From Leucobacter chromiisoli (GTDB taxonomy: Bacteria; Actinomycetota; Actinomycetes; Actinomycetales; Microbacteriaceae), in contig NZ_JAEHOH010000005.1 of NCBI RefSeq assembly GCF_016522505.1, positions 1 through 64,000 on the forward strand: DNA of 64,000 nt, in the 5' to 3' direction. Below, in pieces: positions 1-10,562 of the stretch; the stretch's first letter is position 1; every line of letters begins with the position of its first letter. The notes under the pieces are model-generated. The model was not told the DNA's origin and ran no database searches. It saw only the letters and a program-made list of their open reading frames with translations. The translations under genes were made by a program, and so were the position numbers.

Positions 1-75
1 CCGCCGGCCCCCCCCCCCCCGCCCCCCCGGCGGCCCCCCCCCCCCCGGGCGCCCCGGGGGGCCCCCCCGCCGCGG
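1..75. repeat. G/C homopolymer low-complexity stretch
   Basis: The first 75 bases contain only G and C, mostly C runs broken by short G runs. No gene or codon structure is visible. This is unlike the balanced high-GC sequence that follows and looks like a contig-end or polishing artefact, although a real C-rich tract cannot be excluded. Confidence 0.7.
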
Positions 76-78
76 ACC

Positions 79-84
79 TACACT
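79..84 (+). promoter_or_regulatory. -10 hexamer, leaderless start of the reductase gene
   Basis: TACACT ends 6 nt before the ATG at 91, and no Shine-Dalgarno sequence lies between them. The transcript would start at or next to the start codon. Confidence 0.45.
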
Positions 85-90
85 CCCCTC

Positions 91-648
91 ATGGGACTCT
101 TGACCTTCGGCATCAATGTCGCCCTGGACGGCTGCGTCGACCATCGGGAGGGGATCGCCGACGACGAGACCCACGCCTTCTTCACCCGTCTCATGGACGA
201 GGCCGGGGCGATGCTGTGGGGGCGCGTCACCTACGAGATGATGGAGGGCTACTGGCCGGCGGTCGCCCGCGGCGACGAGGAGGCGCCGCCGGCGTTGCGC
301 GAGTGGGCCGTGAAGCTGGAGGCCAAGCCGAAGTACGTCGTGTCCTCCACGCGCCGGGACTTCCCCTGGACGGGCAGCCACCGCGTCGCCGGCGATCTGC
401 GCACCGGCGTGCAGGAGCTCAAGGAGGCGACCCCGGCCGGCGTGCTCCTCGGCAGCGTGGGACTCGCAGCCGAACTGGAGCGGTGGGACCTGATCGACGA
501 GTACCGATTCCTCGTCCACCCCAGGATCGTCGGCCACGGCCCCACCCTCTACGAGAGCGGGCTGCCCGGTGCCCGACGGCTCGAGCTGGTGTCGGCGGAG
601 CCGCTCCGCAACGGCGCGATCGCCGTGCACTACCGACGCGCGCGCTGA
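91..648 (+). CDS. dihydrofolate reductase family protein (RibD C-terminal-like)
   Basis: A 185-residue protein of the RibD C-terminal/DHFR-like reductase fold, a family of NADPH-dependent reductases often of unknown substrate. It opens with a short beta strand (LLTFGINVALDG). The nucleotide-binding element GRVTYEMMEGYWP lies around residues 43-55. The C-terminal half has the family pattern LLGSVGLAAELERWDLIDEY followed by HPRIVGHG. Length is normal for single-domain members. The ATG at 91 is preceded by a -10-like hexamer and no ribosome binding site, so leaderless initiation is likely. It stands alone, about 90 bases before the kinase gene. The family call is good; the substrate cannot be read from sequence. 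Confidence 0.8.
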   Translation: MGLLTFGINVALDGCVDHREGIADDETHAFFTRLMDEAGAMLWGRVTYEMMEGYWPAVARGDEEAPPALREWAVKLEAKPKYVVSSTRRDFPWTGSHRVAGDLRTGVQELKEATPAGVLLGSVGLAAELERWDLIDEYRFLVHPRIVGHGPTLYESGLPGARRLELVSAEPLRNGAIAVHYRRAR

Positions 649-725
649 GTCGCGGAACCCCGCGTCGCGCTTACCCTGCTCGGCCGCCCCGTGGCAAGGG
701 GATATCCGCCCCGATCGCGGTGACC

Positions 726-731
726 TATGCT
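726..731 (+). promoter_or_regulatory. -10 hexamer, leaderless start of the PfkB gene
   Basis: TATGCT ends 7 nt before the ATG at 739. The hexamer overlaps the upstream in-frame ATG at 727, which argues against using 727 as the start. Confidence 0.5.
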
Positions 732-738
732 CGCGGCC

Positions 739-1860
739 ATGAACGAGGTCACGATCTTCGCCCCCTCTCCGACCCTCACCATCACCGTCGAGGAGCGCGG
801 CGACGACGCGGAGATACACCTCCACGCCGGCGGGCAGGGGGTCTGGCAGGCGCGGATGCTGCGACGCCTGGGGATCGGGGTCAGGATGTGCTGCACGCTG
901 ACCGGGGAGCCCGGTCCCATCCTGCGCCATCTCCTGGAGGACGAGGGCTTCGCCGTCTCCGGCGTCGAGCGGCCGGGCCGGGCGTCGGCCTACGTGCACG
1001 ACCGCCGCGGCGGCGAGCGGCGCGTGATCGCCGAGACGGAGGGCGAGCCCCTCAGCCGGCACGATCTCGACGAGCTGTACGGCGCGACGCTGCGCGAGGG
1101 TCTGGAGGCCGGGCTCGTCATCCTCAGCGGCCCCTCGGGCGAAGAGTCCCTTCCCGCCGACACGTATCGCCGCCTGGCCTCCGACCTCCGGGAGGGCGGC
1201 GCGGTCGTGGTCGTCGACCTCGCGGGCGAGCGCCTCGAGGCCGCCCTGGCGGCCGGTGTCGACGTGCTGAAGGTGAGCCACGAGGAGCTGCTCGACGACG
1301 GCCGCATCGACGACGCGTCCTCCGAGAGCGTACGGGCCGCGATGCGAGAACTGCGCTCGGAGGGCGCCGAGACCGTGATCGTCTCGCGGGCGAGCGAGCC
1401 GCTGCTCCTCCTGGACGCCGACGGATTCCTCGAGATCGGGAGCCCGAGGATGGCGGCGGTGGAGACCCGTGGCGCGGGCGACTCCCTCACCGCCGGCGTC
1501 GCGGCGGGCATGGCGCGCGGCGAAGCCCCTCGCGAGGCGGTTCTCACGGGCGCCGCGGCCGGGGCGCTCAACGTCACGCGGCACGGACTGGGCACCGGGA
1601 ATTCCGAGACGATCGAGCGTCTCCGCGAGACGCTGAGCGTGCGCGCGCTCGACGACGACTCCGCCGGAGCGGAACCGTCCGAGGGCGCCCGGGTCAGCCC
1701 CGAAGGGCTCGCGGCGCTCGCCCGACCCCCGGAAGACGACGCCGGCGGGGACGAGCCCCGGGACGGCGAGACCCGCGAGGATGATCCTTCGGCCGAGGCG
1801 GCTGACGCGGCGGAGGCGGATCGAACGGACGGCCAGGAGCGACGGGAGGACCCGCTGTGA
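739..1860 (+). CDS. PfkB-family carbohydrate/nucleoside kinase
   Basis: A 373-residue ribokinase/PfkB-family sugar kinase. The signature ETRGAGDSLTAGVAAG holds the anion-hole GAGD motif and puts the catalytic Asp at about residue 248. The N-terminal part contains the substrate-lid glycines (GGQGVWQARMLRRLG), which resemble 1-phosphofructokinase-like members. After the kinase fold (about residue 300) comes a roughly 70-residue acidic, low-complexity tail (many Asp, Glu, Ala, Arg) that is not part of the family. The stop codon overlaps the surE start by 4 bases (GTGA), so the two genes are probably translationally coupled. An ATG at 727 is in frame but lies inside the predicted -10 element. The substrate is unknown; pairing with a nucleotidase suggests sugar or nucleoside metabolism only as an inference. 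Confidence 0.85.
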   Translation: MNEVTIFAPSPTLTITVEERGDDAEIHLHAGGQGVWQARMLRRLGIGVRMCCTLTGEPGPILRHLLEDEGFAVSGVERPGRASAYVHDRRGGERRVIAETEGEPLSRHDLDELYGATLREGLEAGLVILSGPSGEESLPADTYRRLASDLREGGAVVVVDLAGERLEAALAAGVDVLKVSHEELLDDGRIDDASSESVRAAMRELRSEGAETVIVSRASEPLLLLDADGFLEIGSPRMAAVETRGAGDSLTAGVAAGMARGEAPREAVLTGAAAGALNVTRHGLGTGNSETIERLRETLSVRALDDDSAGAEPSEGARVSPEGLAALARPPEDDAGGDEPRDGETREDDPSAEAADAAEADRTDGQERREDPL

Positions 1861-2609
1861 CCCGCGCACTCATCACCAACGACGACGGCATCGACTCCCC
1901 CGGCGTCCTCGCGCTCGCCGTCGCGGCGCGCGAAGCCGGCCTCGAGGTCGTGGTCGCGGCTCCGATCCGGCAGTCGAGCGGCGCGAGCGCCTCGATCATG
2001 GCGGCGGAGGAGGGGGGCCGCATCGCGATCGAGCGGCGGGAGCTCGAGGGTCTCGAGGGGGTCGCCGCCTACGCGGTGCGCGGCGGGCCCGGCCTGATCG
2101 CGCTCATCGCTGCGCGCGGCGCGTTCGGCGAGCCCGCCGACCTCGTGCTCTCGGGCGTCAACCACGGCGCGAACGTGGGGCGCGCCGTCCTCCACTCCGG
2201 CACGGTGGGCGCCGCGCTCACGGGCGGCCTCAACGGCGCGTGGGGCGCGGCGGTGTCGCTCGACGTCGGCATGCACCCCTCGGAGTTCCACTGGGGCGCA
2301 GCCGCCGACGTGGCCGTGAGCCTGCTGCCGTTCCTGCTCGAGCGGCCGCGCGGCACCGTGGTCAACGTCAACGTGCCGAACGCTCCGGAGAACCGCGGCG
2401 TGGTCGAGGCGTCCCTCGCCCCGTTCGGCATCGTGCAGACGACCCTCACCGAGCAGGGCGCCGACCATGTGCGCCTCGCCGTTGAGGATCTGCCGAACCA
2501 CCCCGAGGAGGGCAGCGATGCCGCCCTCCTCGCCGCGGGATGGGCGACGCTGAGCGGCCTCGACGCGGTGACGCACGTACCGCTGAGCTACCGCCCGGCC
2601 GAGGGCTGA
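1857..2609 (+). CDS. surE: 5'/3'-nucleotidase SurE
   Basis: A 250-residue SurE nucleotidase that removes phosphate from nucleoside 5' and 3' monophosphates with a bound divalent metal. Metal ligands are visible in the N-terminal NDDGIDSPG motif (Asn8, Asp9, Asp10), in the QSSGAS segment and in SGVNHGANVG, followed by the conserved HSGTVGAALTG helix start. Length fits the family. The GTG start overlaps the stop of the PfkB gene in GTGA, so it lies in a two-gene operon. No ribosome binding site of its own is needed if translation is coupled. A GTG at this position gives the conserved N terminus directly (MTRALITNDDG), so the start is secure. Confidence 0.95.
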   Translation: MTRALITNDDGIDSPGVLALAVAAREAGLEVVVAAPIRQSSGASASIMAAEEGGRIAIERRELEGLEGVAAYAVRGGPGLIALIAARGAFGEPADLVLSGVNHGANVGRAVLHSGTVGAALTGGLNGAWGAAVSLDVGMHPSEFHWGAAADVAVSLLPFLLERPRGTVVNVNVPNAPENRGVVEASLAPFGIVQTTLTEQGADHVRLAVEDLPNHPEEGSDAALLAAGWATLSGLDAVTHVPLSYRPAEG

Positions 2610-2685
2610 GGCCTCCGGCGCGCGAGCCCGACGCCGCCCCGCGCCGAACCGCTCGGTTCCTGATCCGACGCCCAGCTTGCCGACG

Positions 2686-2691
2686 TACGAT
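2686..2691 (+). promoter_or_regulatory. -10 hexamer, leaderless start of the NAD(P)-binding protein
   Basis: TACGAT ends 6 nt before the ATG at 2698. It lies downstream of an in-frame ATG at 2677, which would place the true start at 2698. Confidence 0.5.
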
Positions 2692-2697
2692 CCCCGC

Positions 2698-3342
2698 ATG
2701 TCACGGATCATCATCATCGGCGGGCACGGGAAGATCGCACGGCTCCTGGAGCCCGAACTCGTCCAACGGGGCGACCGGGTCACCGCGGTGATCCGCAACC
2801 CGGATCACGCGTCGGACATCGAGAGCACGGGCGCGACCCCGGTCGTCGCCGACGTCGAACGGCTCGACACGGCGGCCATCGCCGAGATACTCGACGGCCA
2901 TGACGCCGTCATCTGGTCGGCGGGAGCGGGCGGCGGCGATCCGGAGCGCACCTACGCGGTGGATCGGGATGCGGCGGTGCGCACCATGGAGGCCGCCGAG
3001 CGGGCCGGGGTGAGGCGCTTCGTCATGGTCTCCTACTTCGGGGCTCGACCCGACCACGGAGTGGACCCCGAGAATTCCTTCTTCCCCTACGCGGAGGCGA
3101 AGGCCGAGGCCGACGAGCGGCTGCGGGCCTCGACCCTCGACTGGACGATGCTCGGGCCGAGCAGGCTCACCCACGGCGACGTCACCGGCCGCATCGACGC
3201 GGACGCGCCGGAGGCGGACAGCGTGTCGCGCGCGAACGTCGCGCTGACGATCATGTCGGTGCTCGACGACGATTCGACGATCGGCAGGACCATCCGCTTC
3301 AACGACGGCGACATCCCTGTCGCCGAGGCGATCCGCCTCTGA
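2698..3342 (+). CDS. NAD(P)H-binding atypical short-chain dehydrogenase (YwnB/NmrA-like)
   Basis: A 214-residue Rossmann-fold protein. The nucleotide-binding motif IIIGGHGKIARLLEP begins at residue 4, and strands beta-2 to beta-4 follow the atypical SDR pattern. The segment MVSYFGARPDHG supplies a candidate active-site Tyr, and WTMLGPSRLTHGDVTGRI is typical of YwnB/YhfK-like NAD(P)H-binding proteins. Such proteins are short SDRs with unclear substrates. An upstream in-frame ATG at 2677 would add seven residues before the first strand; the promoter element at 2686-2691 argues for 2698. It is followed at 29 bases by the convergent peroxiredoxin gene. The fold is certain, the reaction unknown. 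Confidence 0.85.
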   Translation: MSRIIIIGGHGKIARLLEPELVQRGDRVTAVIRNPDHASDIESTGATPVVADVERLDTAAIAEILDGHDAVIWSAGAGGGDPERTYAVDRDAAVRTMEAAERAGVRRFVMVSYFGARPDHGVDPENSFFPYAEAKAEADERLRASTLDWTMLGPSRLTHGDVTGRIDADAPEADSVSRANVALTIMSVLDDDSTIGRTIRFNDGDIPVAEAIRL

Positions 3343-3371
3343 GACCGCCCCGCCCGGCCTCCTCGACGAAG

Positions 3372-3830
3372 CTAGCGGGCGGCGTCGATCGCCGCGCGGT
3401 AGGCGGAGAAGTCGCGCGCCTCGCCGGGCGAGGTCTCGAAGGAGGCCAGCACCCTGCGGTTCTCGCCGATCAGCAGGGTCGCGCGCGTCGCGATGCCCCG
3501 CTCCTTCACGAACGCGCCGTACGCCTGCGCCACCGCGCCGTGCGGCCAGAAGTCGGAGAGGATCGAGAATCCGTAGTCCTCCTGCTCCGCCCACGCCCTG
3601 AGCGCGTGCACCGAGTCGACGGAGATGCCGAGCAGCCGCACCCGGCGGTCCTCGAAGACCGCCAGATTGTCGCGCAGTTCGCAGAGCTCCCCCGTGCAGA
3701 TGCCGGAGAAGGCGAGCGGGAAGAACACCAGCGCGACGGGCCCCTCGGCCGTCAGCTCGCTCAGCGTCAGCTCCTCCCCGTACTGATCGGAGAGCGTGAA
3801 GTCGGGGGCCTGCCTACCTGCTTCGAGCAC
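3372..3830 (-). CDS. ahpE: AhpE-type peroxiredoxin
   Basis: A 152-residue thioredoxin-fold peroxidase that reduces peroxides with an active-site cysteine. The peroxidatic motif [15 protein letters not shown] places Cys45 exactly where mycobacterial AhpE has it, and the later [14 protein letters not shown] block is also AhpE-like. A second cysteine at position 50 is unlike the one-Cys AhpE and matches the C45/C50 spacing of BCP/PrxQ enzymes. The start is GTG at 3830, 9 nt after AAGGAG; a TTG one codon upstream is an alternative. A longer open frame to 4124 runs back through the divergent aceE leader and lacks peroxiredoxin features. Confidence 0.88.
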   Translation of the reverse strand: MLEAGRQAPDFTLSDQYGEELTLSELTAEGPVALVFFPLAFSGICTGELCELRDNLAVFEDRRVRLLGISVDSVHALRAWAEQEDYGFSILSDFWPHGAVAQAYGAFVKERGIATRATLLIGENRRVLASFETSPGEARDFSAYRAAIDAAR

Positions 3831-3873
3831 CAACGAGGGCTCCTTCCCGGCGCGACCGCGCCCGTTTCCGTCG

Positions 3874-3879
3874 AGTATC
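3874..3879 (-). promoter_or_regulatory. candidate -10 of ahpE
   Basis: GATACT on the minus strand would start transcription about 37 nt upstream of the ahpE GTG. No convincing -35 element is visible. Confidence 0.3.
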
Positions 3880-3993
3880 CGTCCCCTCCACAGTAGTGAG
3901 GAGCGGCGACAATCTCCGGCGGGCAGGGCCGCAGGCCTGGAGCGATACGACACCCCCGACAATGAATCGCCGGAATTCGTCGTGGGTTTTCGA

Positions 3994-3999
3994 TAGTCT
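3994..3999 (+). promoter_or_regulatory. candidate -10 of aceE
   Basis: TAGTCT lies in the shared ahpE-aceE intergenic region. It would give a leader of about 100 nt before the aceE GTG. No clear -35 is seen. Confidence 0.3.
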
Positions 4000-4108
4000 G
4001 AACGCGGACCCGCGGACCCGCGAGGCCCCGCTTTGTGCTGTTGCCCGCTCGTCGCCCATAGGCGAGGAGCGCGGGCGGAGCACGGATCATGGTGATTGGA
4101 GCACAATC

Positions 4109-6835
<2,727 letters not shown>

Positions 6836-6857
6836 GGCCCGGGTCGCCGAGCATTCG

Positions 6858-8057
6858 ATGGACCGTTCGAAGGAGCAGGAGCTCGCCTGGCTGCGCACCA
6901 TCACCGGTGAGCTCGCCACGCAGACGATCACCCGCCTCGACGAGACGCTGCCCTGGTACGGCGACATGCCGCCGGGGCGGCGCTCCGCAGTCGGGCTGGT
7001 CGCGCAGACCGGCATCAGCTCGTTCATCCAGTGGTACGAGGATCCGAGCTCCACGCCGTGGATCGCCTCCGACGTGTTCAGCGCCGCGCCGCGCGAGCTG
7101 CTGCGCTCGATCAGCCTCCAGGAGACCCTGCAGCTGATCCGCGTGGTGGTCTCGGTCGTCGAGGAGCGCGTCGCCCCGAGGAGCGAGGCGCTCCGGGAGG
7201 CCGTGCTGCACTACTCGCGTGACGTCGCGTTCGCCGCAGCCGACGTCTACGCCCGCGCCGCCGAGGCGCGGGGCCTGTGGGACGCCCGGCTCGAGGCGCT
7301 CGTCGTCGACTCGATCCTCACGGGCGAGTCCGACGACGAGCTGCCCAGCAGGATCGCCGCGCTCGGCTGGCACGGCGACGGCGAGGCCGCGGTGCTCGTC
7401 GGCACCTCCGAGCGGGTCGTCGACGTCGATCACATCCGCCGCACGGCCAGGCACTCGGGCGCCGACGTGCTGATCGGCCTGCAGGGCACTCGCCTGGTGC
7501 TGGTGCTCGGGCGCGCCGACGAGCAGCCGAGGGATCCGGGGGCGCCGCAGCCCGAGCCGCTCAGCTTCCTGGAGATCGCGACCCGGCTGGCCGACGGCTT
7601 CTCGGACGGCCCGCTCGTGCTCGGGCCGACGGTCGAGAACCTGGTCGAGGCCTCGCGCAGCGCTCGGGCCGCGCTCGCCGGCATCGCCGTCGCGAGGTCG
7701 TGGCGCAACGCCCCCCGTCCGGTCCCGGCCGACGACCTCCTGCCCGAGCGCGCGCTCGCCGGCGACGGCCTCGCCAGGCGCACGCTCATCGAGCAGATCT
7801 ACGAGCCGCTCATGGCGCACTCGAGCGAGCTGATGGAGACGCTGTGGTGCTACCTCGACAACGGCCGCTCGCTCGAGGCCACCGCCCGCGAGCTGTTCGT
7901 GCACCCCAACACCGTGCGCTACCGGTTGAAGAAGGTCTCCGAGGTCATCGGCTGGAACGCGACCGGCGCCCGCGAGGCCCTCATCATCCAGTCGGCGCTC
8001 ATCGTGGGGTCGATCGCCCAGCACGGCCCGCGGAGGAGCGCCAAGCCCAGAAAATAG
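6858..8057 (+). CDS. fasR: PucR/CdaR-type transcriptional regulator FasR
   Basis: A 399-residue regulator with a C-terminal PucR-type helix-turn-helix (about residues 334-362, NGRSLEATARELFVHPNTVR then YRLKKV) and a long N-terminal sensory region with a GGDEF-like CdaR core. In actinobacteria this protein sits directly before fabD and activates the fabD-fabH-acpP-fabF operon in response to long-chain acyl-CoA; the position here is identical, which supports the symbol. ATG at 6858 was chosen because the in-frame ATG at 6816 would overlap the end of aceE. There is no good ribosome binding site, so coupling to aceE is possible. An 8-bp inverted repeat begins at its stop codon and may be its operator. 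Confidence 0.85.
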   Translation: MDRSKEQELAWLRTITGELATQTITRLDETLPWYGDMPPGRRSAVGLVAQTGISSFIQWYEDPSSTPWIASDVFSAAPRELLRSISLQETLQLIRVVVSVVEERVAPRSEALREAVLHYSRDVAFAAADVYARAAEARGLWDARLEALVVDSILTGESDDELPSRIAALGWHGDGEAAVLVGTSERVVDVDHIRRTARHSGADVLIGLQGTRLVLVLGRADEQPRDPGAPQPEPLSFLEIATRLADGFSDGPLVLGPTVENLVEASRSARAALAGIAVARSWRNAPRPVPADDLLPERALAGDGLARRTLIEQIYEPLMAHSSELMETLWCYLDNGRSLEATARELFVHPNTVRYRLKKVSEVIGWNATGAREALIIQSALIVGSIAQHGPRRSAKPRK

Positions 8058-8082
8058 CCGGATCCGACAAGCCAATCCGGCT
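8056..8082. promoter_or_regulatory. inverted repeat between fasR and fabD
   Basis: AGCCGGAT and ATCCGGCT form a perfect 8-bp inverted repeat separated by 11 nt, beginning at the fasR stop codon. No T tract follows, so it is a weak terminator. Given known FasR control of fabD in relatives, it is a candidate operator. Confidence 0.4.
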
Positions 8083-8143
8083 TACACAGTCGAAACCGTG
8101 CAAAACACGTCCCCCATATCCCGAATCCTTCGCACCGATCTGA

Positions 8144-8149
8144 GACACT
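8144..8149 (+). promoter_or_regulatory. -10 hexamer, leaderless fabD promoter
   Basis: GACACT ends 7 nt before the fabD GTG at 8157, and there is no ribosome binding site. It would allow the fab genes to be expressed apart from aceE-fasR. Confidence 0.4.
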
Positions 8150-8156
8150 GTAGAGC

Positions 8157-9077
8157 GTGATTGTTATCGCCTGCCCTGGACAGGGCTCCCAGACCCCCGG
8201 ATTCCTGAGCGAGTGGCTCGAGGATCCCGCGGCCAGAGACTTCCTCGGTCAGGCCTCCGAGACCCTCGGCGTCGACCTCGTCGCGCACGGCACCGAGAGC
8301 GACGCCGAGACGATCCGCGACACCGCGATCGCCCAGCCGCTCATCGTCGCGGCCAGCATCCTCGCTCGGCGCGCGCTCGAGCAGCGCGTCTCGATCGACG
8401 CGGCGGGCGTCGCGGGCCACTCGGTGGGCGAGTTCGCCGCCGCGGCCGCCGCGGGCGTGCTGTCCGACGCCGACGCCCTCTCGCTCGTGGGCGTGCGCGG
8501 CCGGGCCATGGCGGAGGCAGCGACGGCCGCCGACACCGGTATGTCGGCGGTCGTCGGAGGCGTGGAGGCCGACGTGCTCTCCACGATCGAGGCGCACGGC
8601 CTCACCCCGGCCAACCGCAACGGCGGCGGCCAGGTCGTCGCCGCGGGCGCGATCGACAGCCTGGCGGCGCTCGCGGAGGACGCGCCGCGAGGGGCCCGGG
8701 TCATCCCGCTGCAGGTCGCCGGCGCCTTCCATACCGAGTACATGGCGAGCGCCGTCCCCGCGCTGCGCGAGGCCGCCGAGCAGGTGAGCGTCTCCGATCC
8801 GGTGCGCCCGCTGTGGACCAACGCCGACGGCTCCCGGGTGAGCGACGGCTCGCGATTCCTCGAGCTCCTGGTGTCGCAGATCGCGAATCCCGTGCGCTGG
8901 GACGCGTGCATGGAGGGCTTCCGGGAGGCCGGGATCACCGGGCTCATCGAGCTGACGCCGGCCGGTGCGCTGACGGGGATCGCGAAGCGGGCGCTCAAGG
9001 GCGTGCCGGCGGTCGCGGTGAAGTCCCCCGCCGACCTCGACGCCGCGGTTCAGCTCATCACCGACTCGGCCGCCTGA
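8157..9077 (+). CDS. fabD: malonyl-CoA:ACP transacylase FabD
   Basis: A 306-residue acyltransferase that moves malonyl groups from CoA to acyl carrier protein for type II fatty acid synthesis. The N-terminal CPGQGSQTPG motif, the nucleophile elbow GHSVGE with Ser89, and the second catalytic residue in GAFHTEYM (His192) are all present. Length is normal. The GTG start sits 7 nt after a -10 element and has no Shine-Dalgarno sequence, pointing to a leaderless message. It is first in fabD-fabH-acpP-fabF; fabH follows after 42 bases. Confidence 0.96.
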   Translation: MIVIACPGQGSQTPGFLSEWLEDPAARDFLGQASETLGVDLVAHGTESDAETIRDTAIAQPLIVAASILARRALEQRVSIDAAGVAGHSVGEFAAAAAAGVLSDADALSLVGVRGRAMAEAATAADTGMSAVVGGVEADVLSTIEAHGLTPANRNGGGQVVAAGAIDSLAALAEDAPRGARVIPLQVAGAFHTEYMASAVPALREAAEQVSVSDPVRPLWTNADGSRVSDGSRFLELLVSQIANPVRWDACMEGFREAGITGLIELTPAGALTGIAKRALKGVPAVAVKSPADLDAAVQLITDSAA

Positions 9078-9119
9078 TCCGGGCCGGTCCCCACGCACGC
9101 ACGACAGAAGGAACAGCAC

Positions 9120-10124
9120 ATGGCGACGCTTGTTCAGCCCACGGGCCCCGCGCACACCAGGATCCTCGCCGTGGGCGCCGCCCGCGGCGACCTCGACGTT
9201 CCGAACGACGACCTGGTGGGGCCGATCGACTCGTCCGACGAGTGGATCAGACAGCGCACCGGGATCATTCAGCGGCGTCGCGCGAGCGCCGATGTGCTGG
9301 CCGTGGATCTCGCCGTGGGGGCGGGCGAGGAGGCGCTCCGTCGCGCCGGCATCGACCGCTCCGAGGTCGACGGCGTGATCATCTCGACGATCTCGAACGT
9401 CGCCGTGACCCCCTCGATGGCCTCCCTCGCGGCTCACCGCCTCGGCCTGACCCCTGCGGCCGCGTTCGACATCTCCGCCGCCTGCGCCGGTTACGTCTAC
9501 GGCGTCGCCCAGGCCGACGCGCTCGTGCGCGGGGGGATCTGCAGGAACGTGCTCGTGATCGGCGCCGAGAAGCTCTCCGACCTCGTCTCCCCCACCGACC
9601 GCTCGATCTCGTTCCTGCTGGCCGACGGCGCGGGCGCCGTCGTGGTCGGCCCGAGCGACCGCACCGGCATCGGCCCCACCGTCTGGGGATCCGATGGCGA
9701 GAAGTGGGAGACGATCGGCATGACCTCCTCGTTCGAGCAGTACCGCCACGGGGAGGGCCAGGTCGCGTGGCCGACGCTGCGCCAGGACGGGCAGACCGTC
9801 TTCCGCTGGGCCGTCTGGGAGATGGCGAAGGTGGCCCGGCGCACGCTCGAGCTCTCGGGCGTCGAGGCCGGCGATCTGGCCGCGTTCATCCCGCACCAGG
9901 CCAACATGCGCATCGTCGACGAGTTCGCGAAGCAGCTGAAGCTGCCGGAGTCGGTCGCCATCGCCCGCGACATCGAGATGCAGGGCAACACCTCCGCGGC
10001 GTCCGTGCCGCTGGCGATGCACCAGCTGCTCGAGGATCGACCGGAGCTCTCGGGCGGGCTCGCGCTGACGATCGGCTTCGGAGCCGGCCTCGTCTACGGC
10101 GCGCAGGTCATCGAACTGCCGTAG
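9120..10124 (+). CDS. fabH: beta-ketoacyl-ACP synthase III FabH
   Basis: A 334-residue thiolase-fold enzyme that starts fatty acid elongation by condensing acyl-CoA with malonyl-ACP; in branched-chain actinobacteria the primers are usually branched acyl-CoAs (family knowledge). The Cys-His-Asn triad is complete: Cys122 in SAACAGYVYG, His259 in IPHQANMRI and Asn290 in QGNTSAASVP. The start is ATG with an AGAAGGA ribosome binding site. It lies between fabD and acpP in the operon. Confidence 0.96.
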   Translation: MATLVQPTGPAHTRILAVGAARGDLDVPNDDLVGPIDSSDEWIRQRTGIIQRRRASADVLAVDLAVGAGEEALRRAGIDRSEVDGVIISTISNVAVTPSMASLAAHRLGLTPAAAFDISAACAGYVYGVAQADALVRGGICRNVLVIGAEKLSDLVSPTDRSISFLLADGAGAVVVGPSDRTGIGPTVWGSDGEKWETIGMTSSFEQYRHGEGQVAWPTLRQDGQTVFRWAVWEMAKVARRTLELSGVEAGDLAAFIPHQANMRIVDEFAKQLKLPESVAIARDIEMQGNTSAASVPLAMHQLLEDRPELSGGLALTIGFGAGLVYGAQVIELP

Positions 10125-10198
10125 CCGCGGCTTCGTGGCATGCTAAGTCTCTAGGTTTTATCGACGTCACCACCCCAACCCAACACAAGGAGAAACAG

Positions 10199-10447
10199 AT
10201 GGCATTCAGCAACGAAGAGGTCCTCGCAGGTCTTGCGGAGCTCATCAACGACGAGACCGGGATCGCGGCCGACGTCGTTGCGCTCGACAAGTCGTTCACC
10301 GACGACCTCGACATCGACTCGATCTCGATGATGACCATCGTGGTCAACGCCGAGGAGAAGTTCGACGTGAAGATCCCCGATGAGGAGGTCAAGAACCTCA
10401 AGACCGTCGGCGACGCCGTCGACTTCATCGTCAAGGCTCAGGCCTAG
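10199..10447 (+). CDS. acpP: acyl carrier protein
   Basis: An 82-residue acyl carrier protein that holds growing fatty acids on 4'-phosphopantetheine. The attachment site is Ser41 in DDLDIDSISMM. The predicted four-helix layout and strongly acidic composition fit. The ATG follows an AAGGAG ribosome binding site at the usual distance. The gap to fabH is 74 bases, the widest in the operon before fabF, as expected for a gene made in excess of its neighbours. A longer open frame through this region belongs to a different upstream reading frame and is not real. Confidence 0.96.
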   Translation: MAFSNEEVLAGLAELINDETGIAADVVALDKSFTDDLDIDSISMMTIVVNAEEKFDVKIPDEEVKNLKTVGDAVDFIVKAQA

Positions 10448-10562
10448 GCACCCTGCGGCTGGGGAGAGGGAGCGGACCCCCCTCCCTCCTCCCCCGGCCC
10501 ACAGATTTTCCCGGCCCGGATCGCCCGAGGCCGCACCTTCCACACACCACGCGGAGCAGGCA

